NCBI GenBank assembly: GCA_020634935.1
Contig: JACKAT010000029.1
Span: forward strand, 3,688-67,687
Direction of reading: 5' to 3'
Source: Anaerolineales bacterium
GTDB taxonomy: Bacteria; Chloroflexota; Anaerolineae; 4572-78; J111
DNA length: 64,000 nt
This document shows positions 17,683 through 26,152 of the stretch, piece by piece. The position numbers and the translations under genes are program-made. The first letter of the stretch is position 1; each line of letters begins with the position of its first letter. The notes below the pieces were generated by a model, which had not been told where the DNA came from, made no database searches, and saw nothing but the letters and a program-made list of their open reading frames with translations.

Positions 17683-18570
17683 GTGACTGAGGGAGAAATA
17701 AAGGTCGATCCTGTAATCTGTGGACAAAGAATCGTGACAGAAACTACAGAACAGCAACAAACAACACCTATCTTAGCAACAACCGATACAACTTATGAAC
17801 TCCATGTTCAAACCCTATCCGGCTTTCGAGTGTGGCGGGATGGCGTTGAAATAGAGACAGCGGAATGGAAGCGCGAGAAATCGCTGCATCTATTTCAATT
17901 TTTAATTACAGTGCGCCAACAAACGGCTCGCATGCACAAAGAGCAAATCATCGATTATCTGTGGCCGGAAGTTGATACGGAATTAGGAAACCAAAATTTC
18001 AAAGTCGCTTTACACGCCTTAAACAAGGTCCTTGAACCTAAACGCAAACCCCGAACTGATCCTCGCTTTGTCCAACGACACGATTTAACCTACAGCCTGA
18101 ACATGGACTTGATTTGGATTGACAGCGACAGCTTTGAAAAATCGGTTATTGCAGGTAATCAGGCGTTGGCAGAAAACAATATCCAAACCGCCACGCAGCA
18201 TTATCAGAACGCTCTAATTCTGTATCAGGGCGATTATTTACCCGAGCGGCGCTATGAGGATTGGAGCAGCGCCGAACGAGAGCGCTTACAAATTCTGGCG
18301 CTGGGGATGATGACTATTTTGGCGGATCTGGTGGTGGATGTTAGCCCATTAGAAAGCATCCGGCTGACGCAGCGAGTGTTGAGCATTGACCCCATTTGGG
18401 AAGACGCTTACCGCACGCAAATGCGGGCGTATTTGGCTCAGGGTAACCGGCCAATGGCCATTCGCACCTACCAACAGTGTGAGGAGGCCCTGGAAAAAGA
18501 GTTAGGCATTAGTCCCCTGCCGGAAACACAAAAACTAATGCAACAAATTACTAATATTGGGCAAAAATAA
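17683..18570 (+). CDS. BTAD/SARP-type transcriptional regulator
   Basis: The 295-residue protein has an N-terminal winged helix (residues about 35-125; LSGFRVWRDGVEI and KEQIIDYLWPEVDTELGNQNFKVALHALNKVLEP) and a C-terminal bacterial transcriptional activator domain of TPR-like helices (about 130-290, ending ALEKELGISPLPETQKLMQQI). Together these are the SARP/BTAD architecture. It lacks the ATPase and sensor regions of larger family members. The start is uncertain: GTG at 17683 or an in-frame GTG at 17734, neither with a strong ribosome site. The next three genes on the same strand are phasin-like, so a role in controlling PHA granules is possible but only inferred from position. Confidence 0.88.
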   Translation: MTEGEIKVDPVICGQRIVTETTEQQQTTPILATTDTTYELHVQTLSGFRVWRDGVEIETAEWKREKSLHLFQFLITVRQQTARMHKEQIIDYLWPEVDTELGNQNFKVALHALNKVLEPKRKPRTDPRFVQRHDLTYSLNMDLIWIDSDSFEKSVIAGNQALAENNIQTATQHYQNALILYQGDYLPERRYEDWSSAERERLQILALGMMTILADLVVDVSPLESIRLTQRVLSIDPIWEDAYRTQMRAYLAQGNRPMAIRTYQQCEEALEKELGISPLPETQKLMQQITNIGQK

Positions 18571-18647
18571 CATTTTTTGTATCTCTAGTGTAACCCATTT
18601 GTAACTGCACTATGTTATGATACATCTGAAAATGGAAAGTAAATGAT

Positions 18648-19169
18648 ATGTCAAACGATCGTAACATTGCTTCATTCGTATTACGATTTACTCAAGAGCT
18701 TTGGGAAGACGCTCAACAGGAACCGCACGTTCGTTGGCGCGGGCATATACGCCACGTGCAGGGCGAGGAAGAAAATCGGTTTACCGATTTTGCCGAAGCG
18801 GCGTCGTTTATGCAGCGACATCTAACGCAGTTAACAATCGACTCGTTATCGAAAAAAAGAGAAGGTCTGAGCCAGGAAAAAATGATGCAAGAAAGCTTCA
18901 AATTATGGGAGCAGTTTGCTTCCAGTTACACCAATGTAATGTTTAACGCTATGGAACAAGGAATTAAACAATCAAAAGCTTTCCGAGATCAGATTGACGA
19001 AACCCGGGATAAGATTTTTCGGGCCTGGCAGTTTCCGCTGAATAACAACTCAGATTTCGATGACGACTATCTTAATAAAAAAGTGAGCGAGCTTCAAAAT
19101 CAGGTCAATCAGTTAGCCGACCGGGTTAAAGCCTTAGAAAAAAAGTTATCTGAAATGGAGCAATCTTAA
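18648..19169 (+). CDS. phasin/PhaE-like protein with C-terminal coiled coil
   Basis: The 173-residue protein begins with a segment RFTQELWEDAQQEPHVRWRGHIRHVQ that I associate with small proteins of cyanobacteria and Chloroflexota whose function is unknown. Residues 75-135 are long amphipathic helix with phasin-like composition. Residues 145-173 are a clear heptad coiled coil (VSELQNQVNQLADRVKALEKK). PHA synthase subunit PhaE and phasins share this kind of helix plus coiled-coil C-terminus. It stands first in a group of three phasin-like genes. The exact family is not certain. Confidence 0.6.
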   Translation: MSNDRNIASFVLRFTQELWEDAQQEPHVRWRGHIRHVQGEEENRFTDFAEAASFMQRHLTQLTIDSLSKKREGLSQEKMMQESFKLWEQFASSYTNVMFNAMEQGIKQSKAFRDQIDETRDKIFRAWQFPLNNNSDFDDDYLNKKVSELQNQVNQLADRVKALEKKLSEMEQS

Positions 19170-19251
19170 TAACGCTTTCTACATCTCCGGAGATGATAAA
19201 ATAAAATTTCATCAATCAATTTTTTAGTAGAAATCAGGGAGATTTACTACA

Positions 19252-19683
19252 ATGGCAGCAGCTACAAAAGCTAAAAATGGAAATGGTCACATTGCCGCGG
19301 AAGCATTCGCCGATATGGCCGCTCAGGCCAGCGAAGGGGCCAAAGTCGCCGCCAATAATGTGGTCGATGCCGTAAATGCTTACGGTCAAAACAGTGTCTC
19401 GTATCTCAATGCGCTGCAAAACTTGACGCAAACCAACCTTGACCTGTATCAAAACTATGCCAAAGTTTATGCCGGCTTTGTGACGGGCATCTACCAACAA
19501 TCTATGGATCAGTCGCTGGCTCTGCGCGAGCAGTTCGGCCAAACTTTTGAAGCGTCCTACCGAAAAGCCGAAGGGTTAAATGCTGATGAGCAGAAACTCG
19601 TGTTTGAAGCTGTAGAACGCTTTCAAGCTCAGGCTAAAGCCCATTCCGAGCGGGTAGCCGAATTATTTACCCCCGCTAGATAA
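19252..19683 (+). CDS. phasin family protein
   Basis: The 143-residue protein is almost wholly amphipathic helix and rich in Ala, Gln and Asn. It has the pattern of the phasin family (NALQNLTQTNLDLYQNYAKVYAGF, in which aromatic residues recur). Phasins coat polyhydroxyalkanoate granules and control their size. The gene lies 82 bp after the previous phasin-like gene. That gap contains a perfect 14-bp palindrome CATCTCCGGAGATG at 19182-19195, a possible operator. A good intrinsic terminator follows the stop codon, so this gene ends a transcript. Confidence 0.72.
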   Translation: MAAATKAKNGNGHIAAEAFADMAAQASEGAKVAANNVVDAVNAYGQNSVSYLNALQNLTQTNLDLYQNYAKVYAGFVTGIYQQSMDQSLALREQFGQTFEASYRKAEGLNADEQKLVFEAVERFQAQAKAHSERVAELFTPAR

Positions 19684-19702
19684 GTAAACAACCTATAGTT
19701 GA

Positions 19703-19723
19703 AAAGGGGCTTATCGCCCCTTT
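19703..19723 (+). terminator. intrinsic terminator after the phasin gene
   Basis: AAAGGGGC (19703-19710) and GCCCCTTT (19716-19723) form a perfect 8-bp stem with a TTATC loop, 20 bases after the stop codon. The T-run is short (three T inside the stem arm), so termination may be partial. Confidence 0.7.
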
Positions 19724-19995
19724 AAGAAATTTATTGTCTTAACAACTGAATATTTGGCTCTCGGTATAACCGCGAGCTAAGTGAGCCGCTTATAGCGATA
19801 CACAATACCGCGATTTATCAATTCTTGACTCGACCATACAAACTGGCCTTCCGCTTCACTGATTCAATTCTATTCCTTACGTCCCCACTTGTTTTTTCGT
19901 CTTCAATGAGTGTAGAGTGGTAAACATTTTACCTAAGTTAGACCTGAGTTCATTGTTAGCCTCCTTTCTTTTCATTGAGCTCTGAGCGGTTCTAT

Positions 19996-20052
19996 GCTGG
20001 GGGACTCCCCCTGGCCTCCTACGCAAAAAATAATTTAAGGGAGTCTCCCAGC
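19996..20052. promoter_or_regulatory. long hairpin in the leader of the Trp-rich phasin-like gene
   Basis: Within the 435-bp gap 19684-20118, GCTGGGGGACTCCC (19996-20009) and GGGAGTCTCCCAGC (20039-20052) pair over 14 bp with one mismatch and a 29-base loop. No T-run follows. It lies 66 bases before the start codon of the next gene, so it may be a leader RNA structure or a processing site. The rest of the gap holds nothing I can assign. Confidence 0.5.
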
Positions 20053-20118
20053 ACTATTAAATCTTAAATCAAAACCATATAACCTAACCTCTTACTATAG
20101 AAAGGGAGAGTAATACTC

Positions 20119-20598
20119 ATGATGGACTGGACCAAACAAACACAAGATATGTTTAAATCTTGGACCGATACCCAGAAACAAATGTGGGATAGCTGGCTTC
20201 AAGTTGTGCAAAAAGGCGGCCAGCCGTTTCAAAATAACGAAATTTGGCAAAAAACTATCGAAACTTGGGAAAACACTGTTAAAAGCACTTTATCCACCCA
20301 GTCGGAATGGATGAAAAAGTGGACCGATACCTTGAACACCCAGCAAAATGTACCCCAAGAATTGGTTAAGTGGGCCGATCAAACTGAGGGCATGCTTAAG
20401 CAGTGGACCAGCACCCAAGAACAATTGTGGGCCGGTTGGTTCGATATGATGAAAAAAGCGGATCTCTCTAAATTGGGTGAGTCGTTTGATATGGATGGTA
20501 AAAAAGCTTTTGAAGCCTGGCAAGAGTCTGCTAAGAAAATCCAGGATGCTCAAGAGCAGATGGTCAAAATGTGGACCGCCAACCTGCCTAAAGCCTAG
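20119..20598 (+). CDS. Trp-rich phasin/PhaE-like helical protein
   Basis: The 159-residue protein is fully helical and has 14 tryptophans, nearly one in eleven residues, spaced in a loose repeat: KSWTDTQKQMWDSW, then KKWTDTLNTQQN, then KQWTSTQEQLWAGW, each followed by a lysine-rich stretch. The Trp side chains would line one face of the helices, as expected for proteins that lie on a hydrophobic granule. The general plan fits PhaE-like/phasin proteins, but no PHA synthase (phaC) gene is in the window. The start ATG follows GGGAGAG. coaD starts 39 bp downstream. Confidence 0.6.
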   Translation: MMDWTKQTQDMFKSWTDTQKQMWDSWLQVVQKGGQPFQNNEIWQKTIETWENTVKSTLSTQSEWMKKWTDTLNTQQNVPQELVKWADQTEGMLKQWTSTQEQLWAGWFDMMKKADLSKLGESFDMDGKKAFEAWQESAKKIQDAQEQMVKMWTANLPKA

Positions 20599-20637
20599 GT
20601 CCTGACTGAATCCTTTCTAAGACAGCAGGTAACTAAA

Positions 20638-21132
20638 GTGACCAGAGCTATATTTCCAGCCAGTTTTGATCCGATTACGTACGGTCATGTGGATATCGCT
20701 ACCAGAGCGGCCGGTGTCTTTGACGAATTGATTGTGGGCGTTTACAGCCGGCCTCAGAAAAACACGCTTTTCTCCGTTGAGGAAAGACTGGATTTAACCC
20801 AATTGGCTCTGGCTCACATACCCAATATTCGGGTAGAACCCTATTCAAACTTAACCGTAGAATTTGCCAAAGCCTATGACGCTTCGGTGATTGTGCGGGG
20901 GTTGAGAGTTGCCTCTGACTTTGAGTGGGAATTGCAGTTATCATTAATGAACCGGACGCTTAACACCGATATTGAGACCATTTGTTTTATGCCAAGCCAG
21001 CAGTATACGTTTCTCAGCTCCTCGATGCTTAAGGATATTGCTAAAAATAATGGTCCCATTACCGAGTTAGCCCCGGCTGACGTGGTTAAAGCCTTAAAGA
21101 TAAAATATAACCACTATAACAATCACCGGTAA
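20638..21132 (+). CDS. coaD: pantetheine-phosphate adenylyltransferase
   Basis: This 164-residue enzyme joins 4'-phosphopantetheine and ATP to form dephospho-CoA, the penultimate step of coenzyme A synthesis in the cytoplasm. The nucleotidyltransferase signatures are clear: FPASFDPITYGHVDI at the N-terminus (the 'T/HxGH' motif as TYGH), VIVRGLRVASDFEWELQL in the middle, and the YTFLSSSMLKDIA segment, which corresponds to 'ISSTxVRE' in other CoaD proteins. The length is normal. The start is a GTG after CAGGTAAC. It follows the Trp-rich phasin-like gene closely and may share its transcript. Confidence 0.95.
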   Translation: MTRAIFPASFDPITYGHVDIATRAAGVFDELIVGVYSRPQKNTLFSVEERLDLTQLALAHIPNIRVEPYSNLTVEFAKAYDASVIVRGLRVASDFEWELQLSLMNRTLNTDIETICFMPSQQYTFLSSSMLKDIAKNNGPITELAPADVVKALKIKYNHYNNHR

Positions 21133-21162
21133 GTCTTTTACTCAGTTCATAAGTTGTCCCTC

Positions 21163-21212
21163 AAGTGCAGGTTATTATGGCCATTCCTCCCCGGCTTTAA
21201 TAATCTGCACTT
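21163..21212. terminator. hairpin between convergent coaD and AAA ATPase genes
   Basis: AAGTGCAGGTTATTA (21163-21177) pairs with TAATAATCTGCACTT (21198-21212) with one mismatch, leaving a 20-base C/T-rich loop. It lies between two convergent genes, where a bidirectional terminator is expected, but no T-run follows. It may instead be a small palindromic repeat. Confidence 0.4.
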
Positions 21213-21320
21213 CTCACTATTCCGGCCAGGCATGAGTCAAAACGTTTTTGCCATTTAAACCCCAAGGTTTATAATTCCGGTTCTCTAAAGGGACAGGGCA
21301 GCAGCCGATACCCCAACCGA

Positions 21321-22724
21321 CTAATCCAAAAATTCAAAATATGAGGTTGCCGCCAGATCGATCAACTCCTTGGTCATCACCATCGGATCACCGCGATAAG
21401 TGGCAAAACTGGCCATTTGTTTGAGCAGATCTCGCGGGTGACAGGCCCTTAAAGGCCGATTGATATCGGTGTAATGTTTTTTCATGAGATAGTTAAAAGC
21501 ATCCCGGTTAAATTCTACACCATAAACTTTACAAGAGGATAGAAATATATCAAAGAACTGCTCTTTTGAGGGATCATCCACTCGCAGTTTATGGCTAATC
21601 CGTCGTAGAAACGCTTCATCCACTAACGAGCGCGGCTCTAAGTTGGTAGAAAAGACCAGCAGTGTTTTAAAAGGGATCGGGAACTTTTTACCGGTATGGA
21701 AGGTCAAATAGTCGATCTTTTCCTCCAGCGGCACGATCCAGCGGTTAAGCAGGTCAGTAGGTTCCATGCGCTGCCGGCCAAAGTCATCGATGACCAGTAC
21801 GCCGCCATTCGCTTTCAACTGGAGGGGGGCTTCATAATAGCGGTTGGTGTCGCTCCAGGCCAAATCCAGATCCGATAGGGTCAGTTCGCCGCCGGTTATG
21901 ACAATAGGCGGGTAGCTGCGCACCCAACGCTTATCAAGCGTATCGACTTCAGCCAACTGTTCCTCGATGGTGTTAATCGGCCGGTGCGACTCCGGATCGT
22001 AAACTTTGATAATTTGGCCATCTTCATAAATAGCGTGAGGGATCATAATGTTGCCCGGCAGCAAATCGAGGCCAATCGCTTTGGCGATACTGGTTTTACC
22101 GTTACCGGGCGGGCCATAAACAAAAATCGACTCGTTCGAGTTGACAGCCGGGCCAATGCGCTGAAAAATATCTTCGGCTAAGATCAAGCCCTTCATGGCC
22201 TTGCGGACTTCCGCTTCTCTAACTAGCACCCGTCGTTTAGCTTGAATCTCAACAGCTTCAACATAGTGCCGCAGCGAGACCGGACACGGGCCAATGTAGC
22301 GATTTCGAGCAATCAGTTCTCGGGCGCGTTCGCCCCCTTTATTGGTAATGGAATATTGATACGAGGCCGAATTAAGGCTGCTGCCGCCAATTACTTCCAC
22401 GAGCTGCTGTGTCTTTAAAGCGCGCAGAATAGGTTCTACTACCCCACTGAAATGAAGTCGCGTCATTTGGGCGATTTGACCGGCCAGCAGTGTACCACTA
22501 AAGTAAAGCGTCTTCAAAGCTAAATCCGCAATAAACGATTGAGGAATACGGGTTTCCTCTATCGAACGCGGTTCTTCAAACACATGCCTCAAACTTGTCG
22601 CCTCATCAGGGTTTGAGGTTAATGCATCGCCGAGGGCGCTCAAATCATCCGTGCTTTTGCGTCGAGGTCCATCGCCTCCCTGAAGCGTTCTTAGTCGTCC
22701 CGTTCCTGAACGAATGTCACTCAT
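21321..22724 (-). CDS. AAA+ ATPase with N-terminal winged-helix region
   Basis: The protein has 467 residues. Residues 60-135 look like a winged-helix domain (LALKTLYFSGTLLAGQIAQ to SYQYSITNKGGERARE). The AAA+ module follows with Walker A GPPGNGKTS at about 204-212 and Walker B GGVLVIDDFGRQ near residue 300, then an arginine-rich sensor region (DEAFLRRISHKLRVDDP). I recognise the type as a conserved Chloroflexota/Deltaproteobacteria ATPase of unknown role, sometimes near pilus or secretion genes. None of those is nearby here. It may be a DNA- or protein-remodelling regulator. A divergent promoter region separates it from the amidase gene. Confidence 0.8.
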   Translation of the reverse strand: MSDIRSGTGRLRTLQGGDGPRRKSTDDLSALGDALTSNPDEATSLRHVFEEPRSIEETRIPQSFIADLALKTLYFSGTLLAGQIAQMTRLHFSGVVEPILRALKTQQLVEVIGGSSLNSASYQYSITNKGGERARELIARNRYIGPCPVSLRHYVEAVEIQAKRRVLVREAEVRKAMKGLILAEDIFQRIGPAVNSNESIFVYGPPGNGKTSIAKAIGLDLLPGNIMIPHAIYEDGQIIKVYDPESHRPINTIEEQLAEVDTLDKRWVRSYPPIVITGGELTLSDLDLAWSDTNRYYEAPLQLKANGGVLVIDDFGRQRMEPTDLLNRWIVPLEEKIDYLTFHTGKKFPIPFKTLLVFSTNLEPRSLVDEAFLRRISHKLRVDDPSKEQFFDIFLSSCKVYGVEFNRDAFNYLMKKHYTDINRPLRACHPRDLLKQMASFATYRGDPMVMTKELIDLAATSYFEFLD

Positions 22725-22808
22725 AACAATCCTCCAAATAATAAATATCGCGGCCGGTAAGGGGAAAATTTGTGTGATATGATAGTCATTATAGCCAGAC
22801 TGGTCAAT

Positions 22809-22819
22809 TTTGCTATACT
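22809..22819 (+). promoter_or_regulatory. extended -10 promoter element before the amidase gene
   Basis: TTTGCTATACT contains TGnTATACT, an extended -10 motif, about 38 bases before the amidase start codon. No convincing -35 is needed for this class. On the other strand TATAAT (22793-22788) faces the AAA ATPase gene, so the gap seems to hold divergent promoters. Confidence 0.5.
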
Positions 22820-22856
22820 TAACGATATTGCATGATTATTAACAAAGGAGTAACGA

Positions 22857-24155
22857 ATGTCACCTAGCTTTGAAACACAATTAGCCCCTTTAGCTCAGGC
22901 TTTGCGTACTGGAACCCTGAGCTTAGCCGACTATCTAGCCGCCCTGGAAGCCTATTTTAATGATAACAATGAGCCGATTCAAGCTTTTTTACCTGAGGAA
23001 AATCGATTTGAGCGCCTGCAACAAGAAGCCGCCGCGCTTGAAGCTCAATATCCCCTTCCCTCCGCTCGGCCCCTGCTGTATGGCGTTCCGGTGGGGGTTA
23101 AGGATATTTTTCACGTCAACGGCTTTAAGACCCAAGCCGGCTCGAATTTACCGGCCGATAAATTGACCGGGCCGGAGGCCGAGAGCGTGACTCGACTTAA
23201 ACAGATGGGGGCGCTCATTTTAGGCAAAACCGTAACAACCGAGTTTGCCTACTTCGCCCCGGGTCCAACACGCAACCCCCACAATCTGGAGCACACACCG
23301 GGCGGCTCCAGTAGTGGGTCAGCAGCGGCCGTAGCGGCGCATTTATGCCCGTTGACCTTAGGCACCCAAACCGTCGGCTCGGTTGTCAGGCCGGCTTCCT
23401 TTTGTGGCGTGGTCGGCTTCAAACCGACTTCGGGCAGAATTTCAACCGCTGGGGTTATTCCTCTATCTCCCACCCTGGATCATGTGGGGCTGTTCACCCA
23501 GGATGTAGCCGGAGCGACTCTGGCGGCGGGCATCCTGTGCGCCGATTGGCAAGCCGTTGCTCCCACTAACGAACGCCCTCGATTAGGTATACCGGTCGGG
23601 CCTTACCTCGATCGCGTCGGGTCTGAGGGGCTGGACCATTTTCAAACAACGGTGGCTAAGCTGACGCAGGCTGGCTTTATAATCCAGACGATTTCGACCA
23701 TGCCAAACTTTGACGAAATTTACGAAGCGCATATGGCTTTAATGGCCGCCGAAACCGCCGCTGTTCATCAAGATTGGTTTGCCCAATTTGAGGATCGTTA
23801 CCGGGCCAAAACCGCTGAACTGATCAAGCGCGGCCAAAACATTTCGCCGGAGTTGATCGAGACGGCTCGAACCAGCCGAGCGTACCTGCGCGACAATTTA
23901 CAAGCATTAATGACTGAGCATGAGATCGATCTGTGGGTCTCGCCAGCGGCCGTTGGCCCGGCCCCGGCCGGTCTCGGCGGTACCGGCGATCCCGTCATGA
24001 ATTTACCCTGGACCTTTGCCGGACTGCCGGTCCTCAATCTGCCGTCAGGTTTCAGTAAAAACGGCTTGCCTTTGGGGCTACAACTGAGTGGTGGCTGGAA
24101 CGCCGATGAGCAGTTGTTGGCCTGGGCTGAACCCATCGCCGAAGTAGTGAAATAA
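22857..24155 (+). CDS. amidase signature family hydrolase
   Basis: The 432-residue enzyme belongs to the amidase signature family, which hydrolyses amides with a Ser-Ser-Lys triad. The Lys is in VGVKDIFHV (about residue 80). The Gly/Ser-rich block is PGGSSSGSAAAVAAH (about 145-160), followed by GTQTVGSVVRPASFCGVVGFKPT, which carries the nucleophilic serine. The C-terminal segment LPSGFSKNGLPLGLQL is typical. No gatB or gatC gene is near, and GatA is longer, so a stand-alone amidase is likelier than the tRNA amidotransferase subunit. The substrate is unknown. A strong AAAGGAG ribosome site precedes the ATG. Confidence 0.92.
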   Translation: MSPSFETQLAPLAQALRTGTLSLADYLAALEAYFNDNNEPIQAFLPEENRFERLQQEAAALEAQYPLPSARPLLYGVPVGVKDIFHVNGFKTQAGSNLPADKLTGPEAESVTRLKQMGALILGKTVTTEFAYFAPGPTRNPHNLEHTPGGSSSGSAAAVAAHLCPLTLGTQTVGSVVRPASFCGVVGFKPTSGRISTAGVIPLSPTLDHVGLFTQDVAGATLAAGILCADWQAVAPTNERPRLGIPVGPYLDRVGSEGLDHFQTTVAKLTQAGFIIQTISTMPNFDEIYEAHMALMAAETAAVHQDWFAQFEDRYRAKTAELIKRGQNISPELIETARTSRAYLRDNLQALMTEHEIDLWVSPAAVGPAPAGLGGTGDPVMNLPWTFAGLPVLNLPSGFSKNGLPLGLQLSGGWNADEQLLAWAEPIAEVVK

Positions 24156-24235
24156 GGAACGGCTTAAGTGAGCCAACCCCAGGATCGCTGTCCTGGTCGA
24201 CTAACCAGATACTAAAATAAATTAAGGAAAACATT

Positions 24236-25213
24236 TTGTGGCAAAAAATCATCTCCATCATCAAAAATAACGAGCGATTTGTGTTGTCATCTCATATCAA
24301 CCCCGACTGCGATGCTTTAGGCTCGGAGTTGGCGCTGGCGGAGCATTTGAGAAGTCTGGGCAAGAGCGTTAGTATCATTAATAGTGACCCAGTGGCCGCC
24401 AACTATCGTTTTCTCGACCCGAAGGAAAGAATTGACCAGTTTTCTGAAAAGCGGCATGCCCGCATCATAAAAAAGGCTGAGGTCATCATTGTGCTTGACG
24501 CTTCCGGCGGTTGGGAACGATTGGGCATGGTTGGCAAAGCGCTAGCGCGGTCCGAAGCGGTCAAACTCTGTATCGATCATCATCCCGATGCCATCGATTT
24601 CGTCGATGTGGCCGTGGTCGATACGGATGCTTCGGCCACCGCTGAACTAATCTATGACCTTATCTTGGCGATGGGAGGTTCGCTATCAAAATATACCGCC
24701 CAAGCCCTATATGCTGCCATCGTGACCGATACCGGCAGCTTTCGCTTTCCAAAAACCAGCCCGCGCACCCACCGGATCACCGCGGAATTATTAGCCGCCG
24801 GAGCCGCCCCAATGTATATCTATCGCCAAATTTATGAGCAAAATTTACTGGAAGCCGTTCAACTCAAAGGTCACATTATGGCCTCGATTCGCACCGCGGG
24901 CGCTGGCCAAATTGCCTATTATGGCGTATCGCAAAATACACTCAAACAATTTGAGGTCAAAACATCCGAATTGGATGGCGTCGCCAGTTTGGGGCAGTTG
25001 ATTGGTGGGGTGAGGGTAACGATTTTTTGTATGGAACTGCCGCAAGATCGCGTCAAAATCAGCCTGCGGAGTGACGGAACCGTCACCATTAATCAAATTG
25101 CCTTTGATTATGGCGGCGGGGGGCACCCTTCAGCCGCCGGAGCCATTGTGGAAGGCTACCTGGCTGCGGTGATGGCTGAGATAGTAGCTAAAGTAGAGCG
25201 TTTACTATCATAG
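24236..25213 (+). CDS. nrnA: DHH/DHHA1 phosphoesterase (NrnA-like oligoribonuclease / pAp phosphatase)
   Basis: The 325-residue protein carries the DHH motifs in order: SSHINPDCDALGSELAL near residue 18, VIIVLDASG, the DHH signature CIDHHPDAIDF near residue 114, and VDTDASATAELIYD. The DHHA1 domain ends with GGGGHPSAAGA near residue 300. NrnA enzymes degrade very short RNA and dephosphorylate pAp, using Mn2+ bound by those Asp and His residues. The start is TTG at 24236, preceded by AAGGAAAA at a good distance. It lies 80 bp after the amidase gene. Confidence 0.93.
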   Translation: MWQKIISIIKNNERFVLSSHINPDCDALGSELALAEHLRSLGKSVSIINSDPVAANYRFLDPKERIDQFSEKRHARIIKKAEVIIVLDASGGWERLGMVGKALARSEAVKLCIDHHPDAIDFVDVAVVDTDASATAELIYDLILAMGGSLSKYTAQALYAAIVTDTGSFRFPKTSPRTHRITAELLAAGAAPMYIYRQIYEQNLLEAVQLKGHIMASIRTAGAGQIAYYGVSQNTLKQFEVKTSELDGVASLGQLIGGVRVTIFCMELPQDRVKISLRSDGTVTINQIAFDYGGGGHPSAAGAIVEGYLAAVMAEIVAKVERLLS

Positions 25214-25335
25214 CGCAGGTTACTGGGGCCAAGCCGTTTTTACCTCCAAATTGTTATCTTACATCAGACCAAATCGCCACTAAGGTTAGGATGAGGGGTT
25301 GTTCCTTTATCGTAAAAACCTTGTAATATCTATTT

Positions 25336-25467
25336 ATATATAGGACTTACGCAGTTCGTAGAACAATTCGCTAAATTGTTCCTATTTTGGGGCGAATGAG
25401 AAGCACAAATTGGCAATTTGTGCTACAAATCCTCTAATTTGGCGCCAACTGCGTAAGTCCTATATAT
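25336..25467. repeat. MITE-like element with perfect 21-bp ends TAGGACTTACGCAGTT
   Basis: The left arm (25336-25356) and right arm (25447-25467) are perfect 21-bp inverted repeats whose core is TAGGACTTACGCAGTT. The interior holds two further palindromes, GAACAATT/AATTGTTC and AGCACAAATT/AATTTGTGCT. The ends match those of the elements at 8481, 14519 and 43673, but the contents differ. No ORF is needed to explain this gap (25214-25632). It looks like a non-autonomous transposable element. Confidence 0.75.
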
Positions 25468-25632
25468 TTTTAGTAGGTTCTAATTATTGTGCATTTTCTA
25501 ACAATAAAGTCTCAGGTGATTGCCACATTTGTAAAAAGCGTTTATACTTCCAACATGATTCTAATAGTTGTGGTGTATACTACCGGCTAAAAAAGACAAA
25601 ACAACCCCCTGTTGTACCTTGGAGACGTACTC

Positions 25633-25950
25633 ATGCCAATTTACGAATATGCTTGCTTAAACTGTGGTGTCAACTTTGAAAAACGACAAGGCTTTAATGA
25701 TGCCCCTCTATCCACCTATGAAAACTGCCCTAACAATCAAGACGGTTGCGAAATTCAGCGGCTGATTTCCAATCCGGCCATCGTTTTCAAAGGTACCGGC
25801 TTCTACATTAATGATAGTCGGGATCACAAAAATGGAGCTAATGGTAAGGGCGCCAAAAAGGAAAAAGTCGAGAGTAAAGCTGAAACTAATTCTGAAGCTA
25901 AGACCGAAACCAAATCTGAAAGTAAAACAGAAACAAAAAGTTCTGATTGA
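25633..25950 (+). CDS. FmdB-type zinc ribbon protein
   Basis: This is a 105-residue protein. It begins MPIYEYACLNCGVNFEK, the standard N-terminus of the FmdB regulatory zinc-ribbon family; the second Cys pair is in ENCPNNQDGCEIQRL, where extra residues separate the cysteines compared with the usual CPxC. Residues 70-105 are a Lys/Glu/Ser/Thr-rich tail with repeats of the type KTETKSE. FmdB was named as a regulator of formamidase, but most members have no known role. I chose ATG 25633 over an upstream in-frame start because MPIYEY is the conserved beginning and GGAG lies before it. Confidence 0.88.
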   Translation: MPIYEYACLNCGVNFEKRQGFNDAPLSTYENCPNNQDGCEIQRLISNPAIVFKGTGFYINDSRDHKNGANGKGAKKEKVESKAETNSEAKTETKSESKTETKSSD

Positions 25951-25999
25951 CTTCTGAACTAGCTCTAGCTTTTTATCTTAGAGCCCAGTTTTCAATAAG

Positions 26000-26027
26000 G
26001 TCCGGTTAACGCCGGACTTTTGTTTTT
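26000..26027 (+). terminator. intrinsic terminator after the FmdB-type gene
   Basis: GTCCGG (26000-26005) pairs with CCGGAC (26012-26017) around a 6-base loop, followed by TTTTGTTTTT. This is a compact GC-rich stem with a T-tract, about 50 bases after the stop codon. Confidence 0.8.
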
Positions 26028-26044
26028 CATGTTTTAGAAACAAA

Positions 26045-26073
26045 TTGACTATGGTAATAAATGCGCCTATCAT
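26045..26073 (+). promoter_or_regulatory. sigma70-type promoter for the PEP/pyruvate-binding protein gene
   Basis: TTGACT (26045-26050), a 17-bp spacer and TATCAT (26068-26073) match the bacterial vegetative promoter at five and five of six positions. It would start a leader of about 70-90 bases before the coding region at 26153 or 26174. Confidence 0.6.
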
Positions 26074-26152
26074 AGGCTAATTAACACCAGAGGTTATATT
26101 CCCCTCAAGCAATTCATCATTCCCGGCAATCAACTTTTATGTCGCTAACTAT

